Source: Candidatus Binatia bacterium (lineage in GTDB: Bacteria > Vulcanimicrobiota > Vulcanimicrobiia > Vulcanimicrobiales > Vulcanimicrobiaceae). Taken from it: a DNA stretch of 64,000 bases. Both the position numbers and the translations under genes were made by a program. Shown one piece after another: positions 7,104 to 15,970 of the stretch; position 1 is the stretch's first letter, and each line of letters begins with the position of its first letter. The stretch spans positions 1 to 64,000 of the forward strand of contig DATKMJ010000067.1 of the NCBI GenBank assembly GCA_035541935.1, read 5' to 3'. Under the pieces are notes generated by a model that saw only the letters and a list, made by a program, of their open reading frames with translations, did no database searches and was not told the origin of the DNA.

Positions 7104-8956
7104 CGCCGCGCAATGCGATGCGATCGCAGTCGTGGCACGCGTCGCCGTGGCGCCTCGCCGCCTTCGGAGCGGTGCTGCTCGTAACGCTGCTCGCGCTCGT
7201 CGCCCGGCTGATCGAAGTGCAGCTCGTCGACGGCGCGCGCTACCGGGCCGAGGCGCAGGCGAATCAGATTCGTTTGATTCCGGTCGCGGCGCCGCGCGGG
7301 ATGATGTACGATCGCCACGGGACGATCCTCGCGCGCAGCCGTCCGTCGTTCGCCGTCGGTCTGATTCCCTCGGAAGTCACCGACGTCGACCGCGAGCTCG
7401 CGACCCTGACCACCATCGTCGGCATCGACGAACGCAAGCTGTGGTCTCGATTGCTCCACCACCGCGGAATCGACTACCGCAACTTCGCGGAGGTCGTTGC
7501 CGCCGAACCCTACGGCCCGGTCGTGCTCGCGTCGGATCTGCCGGTCGCGGTCGTCGCGCGGCTCTCCGAGGTCCTCACCGATCTTCCGGGCGTCGATCTC
7601 GAGGTGCAGCCGATCCGCGACTATCCGCAGGGCGCCGCCGGTTCGCATCTCGTCGGCTACGCCGGCGCGATCACGCAAGAAGAGTACGAGCGGCTCAAGT
7701 ACGCGGGCTACTCGCCGGACGACGTCATCGGAAAAGACGGGCTCGAGTTCGCCTACGACAAGTACCTGCGCGGAACGCCGGGCGGCCAGCGCGTCGTCGT
7801 CGATGCGACCGGCGCGGTCGTTCCCAACACGAGGCTCGCGTCGAAAGCGGCGGTTCCGGGCGACACGCTGATCACGAATCTCGACTGGCGACTGCAGCGC
7901 ATCGTTGAGCGCGCGCTCGCGGCCGGCATCGCCGATCGCGCCCGCGGACGCCGGCTCTCCGGCGCGGTCGTCGCCGAGGATCCGTGGAACGGCGGCATCC
8001 TCGCGCTCGCGAGTTACCCGAACTACGATCCGAACGATTTCGCGCGGAGTCGCTGGAAGGCAATCGCCTACGACCTCAGCGATCCGGGAGAGCCGCTCTT
8101 TAATCGCGCGATCGCGGCCGCAACGCCGACCGGCTCGACCTTCAAGATGGTAACGGGATCGGCCGCGCTGACCGAGGGCATCGTGCGCGTCGACCAAGTG
8201 ATCGACGACACGGGCGGCTGGGACTGCGGCGGCTACTACGCGCGCGACATCGCAGCGGGCGGCCTCGGCGACACGACCTTCGTCCCGGCGCTCGCGGCCT
8301 CGAGCGACGGCTACTTCTTCCGTCTCGCGTGGTGGCTCGGCAACGCGCGTCTGCGCAAATACGCGCTCGCCTTTGGATTGAACGCGCGCAGCGGCATCGA
8401 TCTGCCGGGCGAGAACGAAGGGAACTGGCCGACGAACGCGTGGGAGATGCGCAACTTCGGCGTTCCGATGGAGCCGAGCGACGCGTGCTTCTTGGGAATC
8501 GGACAGGGTGCGATGCAAGCGACGCCGCTGCAGATCGTCAACGTCGCGTCGGCGGTGATCAACGGCGGCACGCTCTATCGGCCGCGCGTCGTTAGTGAGA
8601 TTCGCAACTCGCGCGGCGAGACCGTCGCGACGTTTCCGCCGCGCGTCATCCGGCAGGTTCCGGTTACGGCGTCGTCGCTCGAAGCGGTGCGCGCCGGCAT
8701 GGCGCGGGTCACCGACCCCGGCGGCACCGCGTACGGTTTAGCAATTACCGGTCTGCCGTACTCGGGCAAAACCGGCACCGTCGAGACGGCCGGCGGCAAC
8801 GGGCCGAACACGACGTGGTTCGTCGCCTGGGCGCCGACGGCGCATCCGCGGCTCGCGATCGCGGTCTTCATCGATCGCAGCGGCGGCTACGGCGCGACCG
8901 TCGCCGCGCCGATCGCGCGCCGGATTCTCGTGGAGTACTTCAACAAGAAGCCGTAG
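7100..8956 (+). CDS. mrdA: Penicillin-binding protein 2, peptidoglycan transpeptidase
   Basis: A 618-residue class B PBP that crosslinks peptidoglycan for side-wall growth. Order: membrane anchor (about 15-35), PBP dimerisation region beginning near PRGMMYDRHG, then the transpeptidase domain. The active-site serine is in TGSTFKM (SxxK). SSD in AASSDGYFF takes the SxN position, as is usual in PBP2 proteins, and YSGKTGT is the KTG motif. ATG at 7100 overlaps the mreD stop. No rodA follows; an aminotransferase lies 34 bases downstream. Confidence 0.95.
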   Translation: MTPRNAMRSQSWHASPWRLAAFGAVLLVTLLALVARLIEVQLVDGARYRAEAQANQIRLIPVAAPRGMMYDRHGTILARSRPSFAVGLIPSEVTDVDRELATLTTIVGIDERKLWSRLLHHRGIDYRNFAEVVAAEPYGPVVLASDLPVAVVARLSEVLTDLPGVDLEVQPIRDYPQGAAGSHLVGYAGAITQEEYERLKYAGYSPDDVIGKDGLEFAYDKYLRGTPGGQRVVVDATGAVVPNTRLASKAAVPGDTLITNLDWRLQRIVERALAAGIADRARGRRLSGAVVAEDPWNGGILALASYPNYDPNDFARSRWKAIAYDLSDPGEPLFNRAIAAATPTGSTFKMVTGSAALTEGIVRVDQVIDDTGGWDCGGYYARDIAAGGLGDTTFVPALAASSDGYFFRLAWWLGNARLRKYALAFGLNARSGIDLPGENEGNWPTNAWEMRNFGVPMEPSDACFLGIGQGAMQATPLQIVNVASAVINGGTLYRPRVVSEIRNSRGETVATFPPRVIRQVPVTASSLEAVRAGMARVTDPGGTAYGLAITGLPYSGKTGTVETAGGNGPNTTWFVAWAPTAHPRLAIAVFIDRSGGYGATVAAPIARRILVEYFNKKP

Positions 8957-8990
8957 AAAAAGCGTCTCCCCTGGCAACGAAAGGCTGGAT

Positions 8991-10193
8991 TTGCAAATGC
9001 TCGCAGTACACGAAGATCGCATCGCCGCCGCCGTCGCGCGTCTCGGCTCCGAGAACGCGTTCGAGATTTTGGCGCGGGCGCGCGAGCTCGAGGCGCAAGG
9101 CCGCCGCGTCGTGCACATGGAGATCGGCGAGCCCGATTTCGATACGCCCGAGAACATCAAGAAGGCGGCGCTCGACGCGCTCTACGACAACCACACCCAC
9201 TACACGCCCTCGGCCGGTCTTCCGTCGCTGCGCGAGACGATCGCCGAGTATGCGAGCCGTTTCCGGAGGCTGACGCCCGAGTGGCTCCCCGAGAACGTCG
9301 TCGTCGGGCCCGGCGCGAAGCCGATCATCTGGAACACGCTGAGCGCGTTGCTCGACGAGGGCGACGAGTTCGTCTACTTCGATCCCGCCTATCCGGCGTA
9401 CGCCTCGGCCGCGAGTTATCTGCGCGCGAAGGTAACCGCGATTCCGCTGCTCGAGTCGCGGAACTGGCGGATGGATCTCGACGAACTGGCGCGGCGGGTA
9501 TCGCCGAAGACGAAGGTCGTCGTCATCAACTCGCCGCACAACCCGACCGGCGGCGTCCTGACGAAGAGCGATCTCGAGTGCATTGCCGACCTCGCGCGGC
9601 AGAACGATTTCATCGTGATCGCCGACGAGATATACAGCCGGAACTTCTACCTCGACTCCGAGTACGTCTCGATCGCGACGCTGCCCGGCATGCGCGAGCG
9701 CACGATCGTCGTCGACGGCTTCTCGAAGGCCTACGCGATGACGGGCTGGCGGCTCGGCTACGCGCTGATCCCCGAGCGTCTCGCGCGCACGGTGACGCTC
9801 TTCAACAACAACACGTTCAGCTGCGTCGCGACGTTCGTCCAGATGGCGGGCATCGCCGCGCTGACCGGACCCGACGATGCGGTGCTGCGGATGAACGAGA
9901 TCTTCCGGTCGCGCCGCGACAGGCTCGTTGCGGGCCTTAATGAGATCCCCGGCGTCTCGTGCTTGCTGCCCGAGGGCGCGTTCTACGCGTTTCCCAACGT
10001 TACGCAGATCACGCACGACGACCGCGCGCTCGCGAAGTTTCTGCTCGAAGAGGGCGGCGTCGCCTGCGGCGGCGGCTCGTCGTTCGGCGCGGCCGGCAAG
10101 GGCTATCTACGCTTCTCTTACGCGGCCTCGCTCGAAGACATCGACTGGGCGCTCGAATCGATCGCGAAGACGATCCCGAAGTTTAAGCACTAG
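8991..10193 (+). CDS. Class I/II pyridoxal-phosphate aminotransferase
   Basis: About 400 residues, fold-type I. Recognisable motifs are GEPDFDTP near the N-terminus, the substrate and PLP segments NSPHNPTGG and DEIYSRN, and the PLP lysine in DGFSKAYAMTGWRLGY. This pattern places it with aspartate/aromatic-type aminotransferases; exact substrates cannot be told. The TTG at 8991 lies 6 bases after AAAGG; the ATG at 8997 is the alternative. The 3' end overlaps the next gene on the opposite strand by 4 bases. Confidence 0.88.
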   Translation: MQMLAVHEDRIAAAVARLGSENAFEILARARELEAQGRRVVHMEIGEPDFDTPENIKKAALDALYDNHTHYTPSAGLPSLRETIAEYASRFRRLTPEWLPENVVVGPGAKPIIWNTLSALLDEGDEFVYFDPAYPAYASAASYLRAKVTAIPLLESRNWRMDLDELARRVSPKTKVVVINSPHNPTGGVLTKSDLECIADLARQNDFIVIADEIYSRNFYLDSEYVSIATLPGMRERTIVVDGFSKAYAMTGWRLGYALIPERLARTVTLFNNNTFSCVATFVQMAGIAALTGPDDAVLRMNEIFRSRRDRLVAGLNEIPGVSCLLPEGAFYAFPNVTQITHDDRALAKFLLEEGGVACGGGSSFGAAGKGYLRFSYAASLEDIDWALESIAKTIPKFKH

Positions 10194-10372
10194 AACGTCC
10201 GGCCGCCGCTGCCGAAGTGCTCCGGCCAAATCTCCGGCGCGAGCGCGCGCAGCAACGCGCCGTGCTCTGCCGGCCTGCCTTCCTGCTGATCGTACGCCAT
10301 GATGAGCAGCAGCTTTTGAATCTTGAGCATATCCTCGTGGAGCACTGCGGGGTCGAAACCTGCGTCGGACAT
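10190..10372 (-). CDS. Conserved-looking 60-residue protein downstream of trpS
   Basis: A 60-residue acidic protein, MSDAGFDPAVLHEDMLK onward, ending APEIWPEHFGSGGRTF. No signal peptide, membrane segment or known motif is visible; a helix of alternating hydrophobic residues covers about 12-28. The gene starts 17 bases after the trpS stop and probably rides on the same transcript. GAAAGGGAAAG lies just before the ATG, a good ribosome-binding region. I do not recognise a family. Confidence 0.55.
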   Translation of the reverse strand: MSDAGFDPAVLHEDMLKIQKLLLIMAYDQQEGRPAEHGALLRALAPEIWPEHFGSGGRTF

Positions 10373-10389
10373 GGAGCTTTCCCTTTCGG

Positions 10390-11394
10390 TTAGAGGAGTT
10401 TCATCGCGCGCTTGACGTCGGCGAGCACGCCGGCCGCGATCGCGCGCGCGCGTTTCGTGCCGTCCGCGACGATCGTATCCACGAGTTGCGGATCGGCGAG
10501 GTAGGCGGCGTAGCGCTCGCGGACGGGGCGTAAGTACTCGTTGAGCTGCTCCGCGAATTCGGACTTGTCTTGCACGCAGCCGAGCGCGCCGGAGCGGCAC
10601 TCCGCGGCGATGCCGTCGAGCCGCAGCGGATTGACGAAGCGCCAGAGCGCGAAGACCGGGCAAATCTCGGGACGTCCGGGATCCCCGCGGCGGATTTTCT
10701 GGGGGTCGGTGATCATCGCGCGCACCTTCTTCGTCGTCGTCTCTTCGTCGTCGCCGACGAAGATCGCGTTGTCGTACGACTTGCTCATCTTGCGGCCGTC
10801 GGTGCCCGGCACTTCCGGAAACTCCGAGAGCGTCGCCTGCGGCTCCACCAAGATCGTCGCGCCGTCGCCGTAGAGATGGTTGAAGCGCCTGACGATCTCG
10901 CGTCCGAGTTCGAGATGCGCGACTTGGTCGCGTCCGACCGGTACGTACTCTCCGCGAAAGACCGCGATATCGCAGAGCTGCAGCAGCGGATAACCGAGGA
11001 AGCCGTACGTCGCGATCTGCTGCCCGAGCGCCTCGATCTGGCCCTTATACGTCGGCACGCGCTCGAGCCACGAGATCGGCACGATCATCGCGAGCAGCGT
11101 CTGCAGCTCGCCGATCTCGGGCACGCCCGACTGCAGAAAGATCGTCGCCTTCTCCGGATCGACGCCGGCCGCGAGCCAGGCCGCGACCATCTCCGTCCGC
11201 GCCCCGCGTATCTTCGCGGGATCGTCGAAGTCCGTCGTGTACGCGTGGAGGTCGGCGATCTCGAAGAACGCATCGGCGGTCTCGCAGTAGTTGGCCCACT
11301 GCGTCAGCACGCCGACGAAGTGTCCGAGATGGACCTGCCCGGTCGGCCGCATTCCGGCCATCACGCGCGGGCGTTTCGCGGCGGTGGGAGTCAT
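10390..11394 (-). CDS. trpS: Tryptophan--tRNA ligase
   Basis: A 334-residue class I aminoacyl-tRNA synthetase. PTGQVHLGHFVG is the HIGH-type signature and GRKMSKS the KMSKS loop. GRDQVAHLELGREIVRRFN between them is typical of bacterial TrpRS. Length is normal. It lies at the end of the large minus-strand cluster, 27 bases after thiD. Confidence 0.96.
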   Translation of the reverse strand: MTPTAAKRPRVMAGMRPTGQVHLGHFVGVLTQWANYCETADAFFEIADLHAYTTDFDDPAKIRGARTEMVAAWLAAGVDPEKATIFLQSGVPEIGELQTLLAMIVPISWLERVPTYKGQIEALGQQIATYGFLGYPLLQLCDIAVFRGEYVPVGRDQVAHLELGREIVRRFNHLYGDGATILVEPQATLSEFPEVPGTDGRKMSKSYDNAIFVGDDEETTTKKVRAMITDPQKIRRGDPGRPEICPVFALWRFVNPLRLDGIAAECRSGALGCVQDKSEFAEQLNEYLRPVRERYAAYLADPQLVDTIVADGTKRARAIAAGVLADVKRAMKLL

Positions 11395-11421
11395 TCGCGC
11401 GTCAATGTTACCAACGAATCG

Positions 11422-12156
11422 TCAATGCCTTGCGAGCTGCTCGCGGACGTAGGCGCGCGCGGCTCTTACCGCGTGCGCGACGCCGTTTCCGCCCGCCAAC
11501 TCGCACGCCAGGGCCATCGCGAGCGTGCAGCCGGTTCCGTGCATCGCACCGCCGATGCGCGGCTCGCAGAAGATCTCGACCCCGCCGGCGGTCGCGAGCG
11601 CGTCGGCAGGCGCGCCGTCGAGGTGGCCGCCCTTGAGGAGCACGGCGGCGGCGCCGCGGGCGCGCAGCTCCGCCGCCGCTTCGCCGATCGTCGCGCGCTG
11701 CGGACGCGCGCTTCCGAGCAGAAAGGCGGCCTCGTCGAGATTCGGCGTCAGCACGACCGACGGCAGCGTCGCAAGCTCGTCGCGGAGGGCGACGCGCGCG
11801 GGCGCTTCGGCCAACTCGCCGCCGCGACTCGCTTCGAAGACCGGGTCTACGACCGCCGGCAGCGATGGCCTAGCCTGGAGCGCTCGCGCCACCGATCGTA
11901 CGGCGTGCAGCGTCGGCAGCGCGCCGACGCGGACCGCGCCGGCCGCCTCCCAGGGAAGCGCTGCGAATTGCGCCTCGAGCACGTCCGCCGGAACCGGGTG
12001 GAGCGCAACGACGCCGCGCCGGTCCTGCGCGCTGACGGCGGCGATCGCGGTGAAGACGCGCGCCCCGAGCTGCGTTCCGACGACGAGATCGCGCCCGACG
12101 CCGGCGACGTTCCACGGATGCGTCGTGCCGATCGAGAGGACGATCAGCGATTCCAC
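11422..12156 (-). CDS. thiD: Hydroxymethylpyrimidine (phosphate) kinase, divergent N-terminus
   Basis: A 244-residue ribokinase-fold enzyme that phosphorylates HMP or HMP-P in thiamine synthesis. The C-terminal half is typical: PNLDEAAFLLG, VLLKGGHL and the anion-hole motif HGTGCTLA. The N-terminal loop, usually DxSGGAGxQAD, reads THPWNVAGVGRD here, so substrate binding may differ. The start overlaps the thiE stop by 13 bases, and pairing with thiE supports the assignment. Confidence 0.83.
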   Translation of the reverse strand: MESLIVLSIGTTHPWNVAGVGRDLVVGTQLGARVFTAIAAVSAQDRRGVVALHPVPADVLEAQFAALPWEAAGAVRVGALPTLHAVRSVARALQARPSLPAVVDPVFEASRGGELAEAPARVALRDELATLPSVVLTPNLDEAAFLLGSARPQRATIGEAAAELRARGAAAVLLKGGHLDGAPADALATAGGVEIFCEPRIGGAMHGTGCTLAMALACELAGGNGVAHAVRAARAYVREQLARH

Positions 12157-12785
12157 GCGTCGACCAACTCAGCCGCGGCCGCGCTCGGATCGTTCGCGTT
12201 CGAGATCGCCGAGACGACCGCAGCCATCGCCGCCCCGTTGCTCCGCAGCTCCGCAATCGCCGCGCCGGTGATTCCGCCGATTGCGGCGATCGGAAGGTTC
12301 GTCGCCGCCGCAATCGCGCGCAGCCCCTCGATGCCGATCGGTTCGCCCGCGTCGGCCTTCGATGCCGTGGGATAGATGGCGCCCGCGCCGATGTAATCGG
12401 CGCCGGCCGCGGCTCGCGCCTCGGAGACGGTTCCGCAGGAGAGCCCGATCAGCAGCTCACCGAGCGCGGCTCGGACGGCCGCGACCCCATCGAAACCCGC
12501 ATCGTCGGGACCGAGATGGACGCCGTCGCAATCGAACGCATCCGCCGCGCGCCAGTCGTCGTTGAGAATCAGCAGCGCGGCGCGTTTTTCGGTAAGCGCG
12601 CGCAGCGCGCGAAGCCGCTCGGGCACGATTCCGCGTTTCGCACGATACTGCACGATGCGCACGCCTGCGTCGAGCACGTCGCGCGCGAGTTCCAGCGTGC
12701 GCTCGTCGTCGTTGAGGATGACGTAGATGCCGTGCAGCAGCGCCGCGCGGCCTTCCCGCGTCAGCCGCGCCGCATCCGTTGCCAT
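12144..12785 (-). CDS. thiE: Thiamine-phosphate synthase
   Basis: A 213-residue TIM-barrel enzyme that couples HMP-PP and thiazole phosphate. VQYRAKRG matches the VQLRxK motif. NDDWRAADAFDCDGVHLGPDD carries the metal- and diphosphate-binding residues, and GIGAIYPTASK-type and AIGGIT motifs follow (seen as GADYIGAGAIYPTASK). The ATG at 12783-12785 gives a standard length; the open frame upstream is a shadow of the small membrane gene, which it overlaps by 25 bases. Followed by thiD. Confidence 0.92.
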   Translation of the reverse strand: MATDAARLTREGRAALLHGIYVILNDDERTLELARDVLDAGVRIVQYRAKRGIVPERLRALRALTEKRAALLILNDDWRAADAFDCDGVHLGPDDAGFDGVAAVRAALGELLIGLSCGTVSEARAAAGADYIGAGAIYPTASKADAGEPIGIEGLRAIAAATNLPIAAIGGITGAAIAELRSNGAAMAAVVSAISNANDPSAAAAELVDAWNR

Positions 12786-12937
12786 ATGACGATATTGGCG
12801 GCGAGATATGCGAAAAAGACGAGGGCGACGACGATCGCGAGCGCGGGAACGCCGCGTTGGAGCGACCACGGAACGAGCAGACCGAAGCAGAGGACCGCCG
12901 CCATCAACAGCGCGACGATGCGCGTGAACGGGATCAC
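12761..12937 (-). CDS. Small two-helix membrane protein between parB and thiE
   Basis: A 58-residue ORF with GTG start at 12935-12937, 3 bases after the parB stop, ending TGA at 12761-12763 inside the thiE start region. It reads VIPFTRIVALLMAAVLCFGL, then PWSLQRG, then a second hydrophobic stretch with FFAYLAANIVIW, ending RMRRG. Two membrane helices of about 18-20 residues with positive ends and a short connecting loop are predicted. Tight packing between parB and thiE argues for a real gene. Function unknown. Confidence 0.6.
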   Translation of the reverse strand: MIPFTRIVALLMAAVLCFGLLVPWSLQRGVPALAIVVALVFFAYLAANIVIWQRMRRG

Positions 12938-12940
12938 GGC

Positions 12941-13804
12941 TTACGGATCGTTGCCGAGCAGAAGGTCGCCGAGGCGCATCAACTCTTCGTCGCCGCTGAA
13001 ACGAAATTCGATGCGTCCGCCGCGTCCGTACCGCACGACGGCCACCGCGGTGCCGAAGCGCTCGCGCAGCCGCGATTCAAAATCGCGTTCTTCCGGGGAT
13101 AGCGCGTGCAGCGCGGGCGCCGGCTTGCGCCGCGGCCCGGCCGTCGCGTCGGTCAGACGCTCGAGCGCGCGCACCGTCAGCCCTTCTTCGACCGCCCGGC
13201 GGGCCAGTTCGCCGCGCTCGGCCTCGGGCGCCGCGAGCAGCGCCCGCGCGTGTCCGGCGGAGAGGCGCCCCTCGACGAGCATCACCTTGATCGCGTCGGA
13301 GAGCCCGAGCAGCCGCAGTGCGTTGGCGATTGCGGGCCGGCTCTTGCCGAGCCTGCGCGCGAGCTCTTCCTGCGTGAGGCCGTACTCGTCGATGAGATGC
13401 TGGAAGCCGGCGGCCTCTTCGAGCGGGTTGAGGTTTTCGCGCTGCAGGTTCTCGACGATCGCGTGCTCGAGCGTCTGCCGGTCGTCGCTCTCGCGGACGA
13501 TCGCGGGAATAGTCGGGCGCAGCAGCGCCGCGCAGGCGCGCCAGCGCCGCTCGCCCGCAACGAGCTCGTAGCCGTCGCCTCGCCGCCTGACGATGATCGG
13601 CACGAGCACGCCGTACTCGCCGATCGAGCGCTTGAGCTCGTCGAGCGACGCCCCGTCGAAGGTCTTTCGCGGCTGGAACGGGTTCGGCGTGATCTCGCCG
13701 ACGGGGATGTCGCGGACGATCTCCTGGGAGCTCGCCGTCGGGACCGCGGCGTCGCCGAGCAGCGCCGCCAGGCCGCGCCCGAGGCCGCGTTTGGGCGCGC
13801 TCAC
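12941..13804 (-). CDS. parB: Chromosome-partitioning protein ParB
   Basis: A 287-residue CTP-dependent clamp that loads at parS sites and spreads on DNA. KRGLGRGLAALLG is the conserved N-terminus that stimulates ParA. NPFQPRK and AGERRWRA form the CTP-binding and arginine motifs, ENLQRENLNPLEEA follows, and the helix-turn-helix is in LTQEELARRLGKSRPAIAN. The GTG at 13802-13804 overlaps the parA stop. Palindromes built from parS-like half-sites lie about 2-2.5 kb away, at 15944 and 16330. Confidence 0.95.
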   Translation of the reverse strand: MSAPKRGLGRGLAALLGDAAVPTASSQEIVRDIPVGEITPNPFQPRKTFDGASLDELKRSIGEYGVLVPIIVRRRGDGYELVAGERRWRACAALLRPTIPAIVRESDDRQTLEHAIVENLQRENLNPLEEAAGFQHLIDEYGLTQEELARRLGKSRPAIANALRLLGLSDAIKVMLVEGRLSAGHARALLAAPEAERGELARRAVEEGLTVRALERLTDATAGPRRKPAPALHALSPEERDFESRLRERFGTAVAVVRYGRGGRIEFRFSGDEELMRLGDLLLGNDP

Positions 13805-14574
13805 GCGGGCGCCGCGGCCGGCTCGAGCATCTCGCGCGCGACGGCGAGATATGCCTGCGCACCGCGGCTGCGGTGGTCGAAGAGAATCACCGGCTTGCCG
13901 TACGACGGCGCCTCCGAGATGCGCACGTTGCGCGGGATCTGCGTCTTGAAAACCTGCTCCGGAAAGTACTTTTCGAGCTCGCGAATCACTTCGGTCGCCA
14001 GACGCGTGCGGCCGTCGAACATCGTCACGAGGACGCCGCTGACGTGCAGCGTGGGATTGAGCGCGTCGCGCACGCGCCAGATGACGTTCGTCAGTTGCGC
14101 GAGACCCTCGAGCGCGTAGAATTCCGCTTGCACGGGAATGATGCATTCGTCGGCCGCGGTCAACGCGTTGATCGTCAGCAGACCGAGCGACGGAGGCGAA
14201 TCGATGAGGATGAAATCGTACGCGTCCGCCACCGGCGCGAGTGCTTGCCGCAGGCGCGTTTCGCGCGACAGGGCAGCGACGAGCTCGACGTCGGCGCCGG
14301 CCAAATTTATCGTCGCGGGCGCGATTTTCAGCAGCTCGATCTCGGTCGGCAAGAGGACGCGTTCGAGTGGAATCTCTTGCATGAGCACGTGGTAGATGTC
14401 GTGCGTCAGGCGGCCCTTATCGATGCCGAGCCCCGTCGTCGCGTTGCCTTGCGGATCTGCGTCGACGATCAAGACGCGCTTGCCGGCGACGGCCAACGCC
14501 GCGCCGAGGTTGACGGCGGTCGTGGACTTTCCGACGCCGCCCTTCTGATTGACGAGCGCGATGATGCGGCCCAT
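13801..14574 (-). CDS. parA: Chromosome-partitioning ATPase ParA/Soj
   Basis: A 257-residue deviant-Walker ATPase that binds DNA nonspecifically as a dimer and moves ParB complexes. NQKGGVGKST is the deviant Walker A box with the signature lysine, VDADPQGN is Walker A', and LIDSPPSLG is Walker B. Length is typical of chromosomal ParA. It lies between cca and parB; the 4-base overlap with parB gives coupled translation. Confidence 0.96.
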   Translation of the reverse strand: MGRIIALVNQKGGVGKSTTAVNLGAALAVAGKRVLIVDADPQGNATTGLGIDKGRLTHDIYHVLMQEIPLERVLLPTEIELLKIAPATINLAGADVELVAALSRETRLRQALAPVADAYDFILIDSPPSLGLLTINALTAADECIIPVQAEFYALEGLAQLTNVIWRVRDALNPTLHVSGVLVTMFDGRTRLATEVIRELEKYFPEQVFKTQIPRNVRISEAPSYGKPVILFDHRSRGAQAYLAVAREMLEPAAAPA

Positions 14575-14576
14575 CG

Positions 14577-15950
14577 TTATGCGGCTCCGCTCAGGTACTG
14601 CTCGAGAATGTTCAGCAGCAACGTGCGCTCGTTACGTTGGGGTTCGTCGGTGACCTGCTCGAAGAGCCAGGCCAACGCTCTTCCGACGCGCTCGTCGCCG
14701 TTGAAGCCGGCCGGCGCCTCGCCGCGGCGGACCAGCGCTGCGATGACGTCCTCGCCGTCAACGGCGAGTTCCCGGATCGAAAACGCCGGCTTTTTCGCGA
14801 GCTCGGCATGGACGCGCGCCTGGAACGCCTCGTTGGAGCCGTCGCGCTTCGGCAGCCCGCTTCCGGCGATGTCCGCGGCGCGCAATGCGAACAAGCGTTC
14901 GATATTTTCCGGTCCGACGCGGCGTATGAAGCGTCGCAGCGCCGCGTCGCTCAACGCCGGATCGGCGACGTACATATGCTGCCGGACGAGATGCTCGGCC
15001 GTCCGCACGGTATCCGAGGCGAAACGAAAACGCTCGAGCGAGTCGCGGGTCATCTCGGCGCCGGCGATCTCGTGGCGGTAGAAGTGCGGCCCGTCCTTCG
15101 TGCGCGGCTTCCCGACGTCGTGCAGGAGCGCCGATAGCCGCAGGACCGGGTCTCCCGGCGGCGTCGCATCGAGCGTGGCGAGCGCGTGCCCCCAGACGTC
15201 GTAGGCGTGCCACTCGTTCTGCTCGACCCCGATCCCCTCGGCCAGCTCGGGCCAGAGGTGCTGCAGCACGCCGGTCTCCTGGAGGAGACGAAGCCCAATC
15301 GACGGCCTCGCCGCGCTGAGCAGCTTGAGCAGTTCATCGTGGATGCGCTCGGCGGAGACCGTCGTCACGAGCGCGGCGGCGGCTCGCATTGCCTCGCGGA
15401 CCCCGTCGGTGACCGAATACTCGAAGCGGGCCGCGAACTGCGCCGCTCGCAGCATCCGCAGCGGATCCTCGCGGAACGCGGCCGGCGCGAGGATATCGAT
15501 GCGCCTCGCTCGGATGTCGGCCTCTCCCCCGAAGGGATCGACGATCTCGCCCGACGGCAGGGCGAGGGCGATCATGTTCATCCGGAAATCCCGCCGCGCG
15601 AGATCCTCGAGGAGCGTCACGGCCGTGCCGCTCTCGACGTCAAACTCGCGGTGGCCGCTCCCGGTCGAACGCTCCCGGCGAGGCGTCGCGACGTCGACGG
15701 TCTGGCCGTCGACGGTCAGCTTGAGCACGGCGAACGAGGCGCCCACGACGCCGACCCGGCCGAGCGGGCGAAGCCGTTGCTCGAGCGCCTCCAGCGAGAG
15801 ACCGGTGACGACGTAATCGGAATCGACCGGCGGCATCTCCGCGCCGGCGAGGCCGGCCCGGATCTGATCGCGGACCCGGCCGCCGACGGCGAAGAGCGAG
15901 CCGGGTGGAAGGACGGCGGCGAGCCTTTCGTCGAGCGGCAGGCGTTTCAC
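14577..15950 (-). CDS. cca: CCA tRNA nucleotidyltransferase / poly(A)-polymerase family with HD domain
   Basis: A 457-residue class II tRNA nucleotidyltransferase that repairs the 3'-CCA end. AVGGRVRD and DSDYVV are the nucleotidyltransferase G-G and DxD motifs, RRDFRMNMIAL and REDPLRMLRAAQFAARF are family blocks, and LLHDVGKPRTK begins an HD phosphohydrolase domain. GTG start at 15948-15950, inside the left copy of the 27-bp palindromic repeat. The start overlaps the stop of the LAGLIDADG-like ORF. Without that ORF, this GTG would lie about 8 bases after the rsmG stop. Some relatives only add A or CC; that cannot be told here. Confidence 0.92.
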   Translation of the reverse strand: MKRLPLDERLAAVLPPGSLFAVGGRVRDQIRAGLAGAEMPPVDSDYVVTGLSLEALEQRLRPLGRVGVVGASFAVLKLTVDGQTVDVATPRRERSTGSGHREFDVESGTAVTLLEDLARRDFRMNMIALALPSGEIVDPFGGEADIRARRIDILAPAAFREDPLRMLRAAQFAARFEYSVTDGVREAMRAAAALVTTVSAERIHDELLKLLSAARPSIGLRLLQETGVLQHLWPELAEGIGVEQNEWHAYDVWGHALATLDATPPGDPVLRLSALLHDVGKPRTKDGPHFYRHEIAGAEMTRDSLERFRFASDTVRTAEHLVRQHMYVADPALSDAALRRFIRRVGPENIERLFALRAADIAGSGLPKRDGSNEAFQARVHAELAKKPAFSIRELAVDGEDVIAALVRRGEAPAGFNGDERVGRALAWLFEQVTDEPQRNERTLLLNILEQYLSGAA

Positions 15951-15970
15951 GGGGAACTTGACCGTGAAAC
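15944..15970. repeat. 27-bp palindromic repeat, copy at the cca side of the LAGLIDADG ORF
   Basis: GTTTCACGG (15944-15952) and CCGTGAAAC (15962-15970) are perfect inverted 9-mers around a 9-base spacer. With flanks, GGC lies outside on the cca side and AAT inside on the ORF side. It matches the copy at 16330-16356 at 23 of 27 positions, with all four differences in the spacer. Eight bases of each arm equal a half of the parS consensus (GTTTCACG / CGTGAAAC). It contains the cca start codon and the ORF stop codon. Confidence 0.8.

Noticed and set aside
10190-10663. A 157-residue ORF antisense to the aminotransferase end and across trpS
   Set aside because: Only the last 60 residues start at an ATG with a ribosome-binding site. 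The earlier part runs through trpS in another frame.
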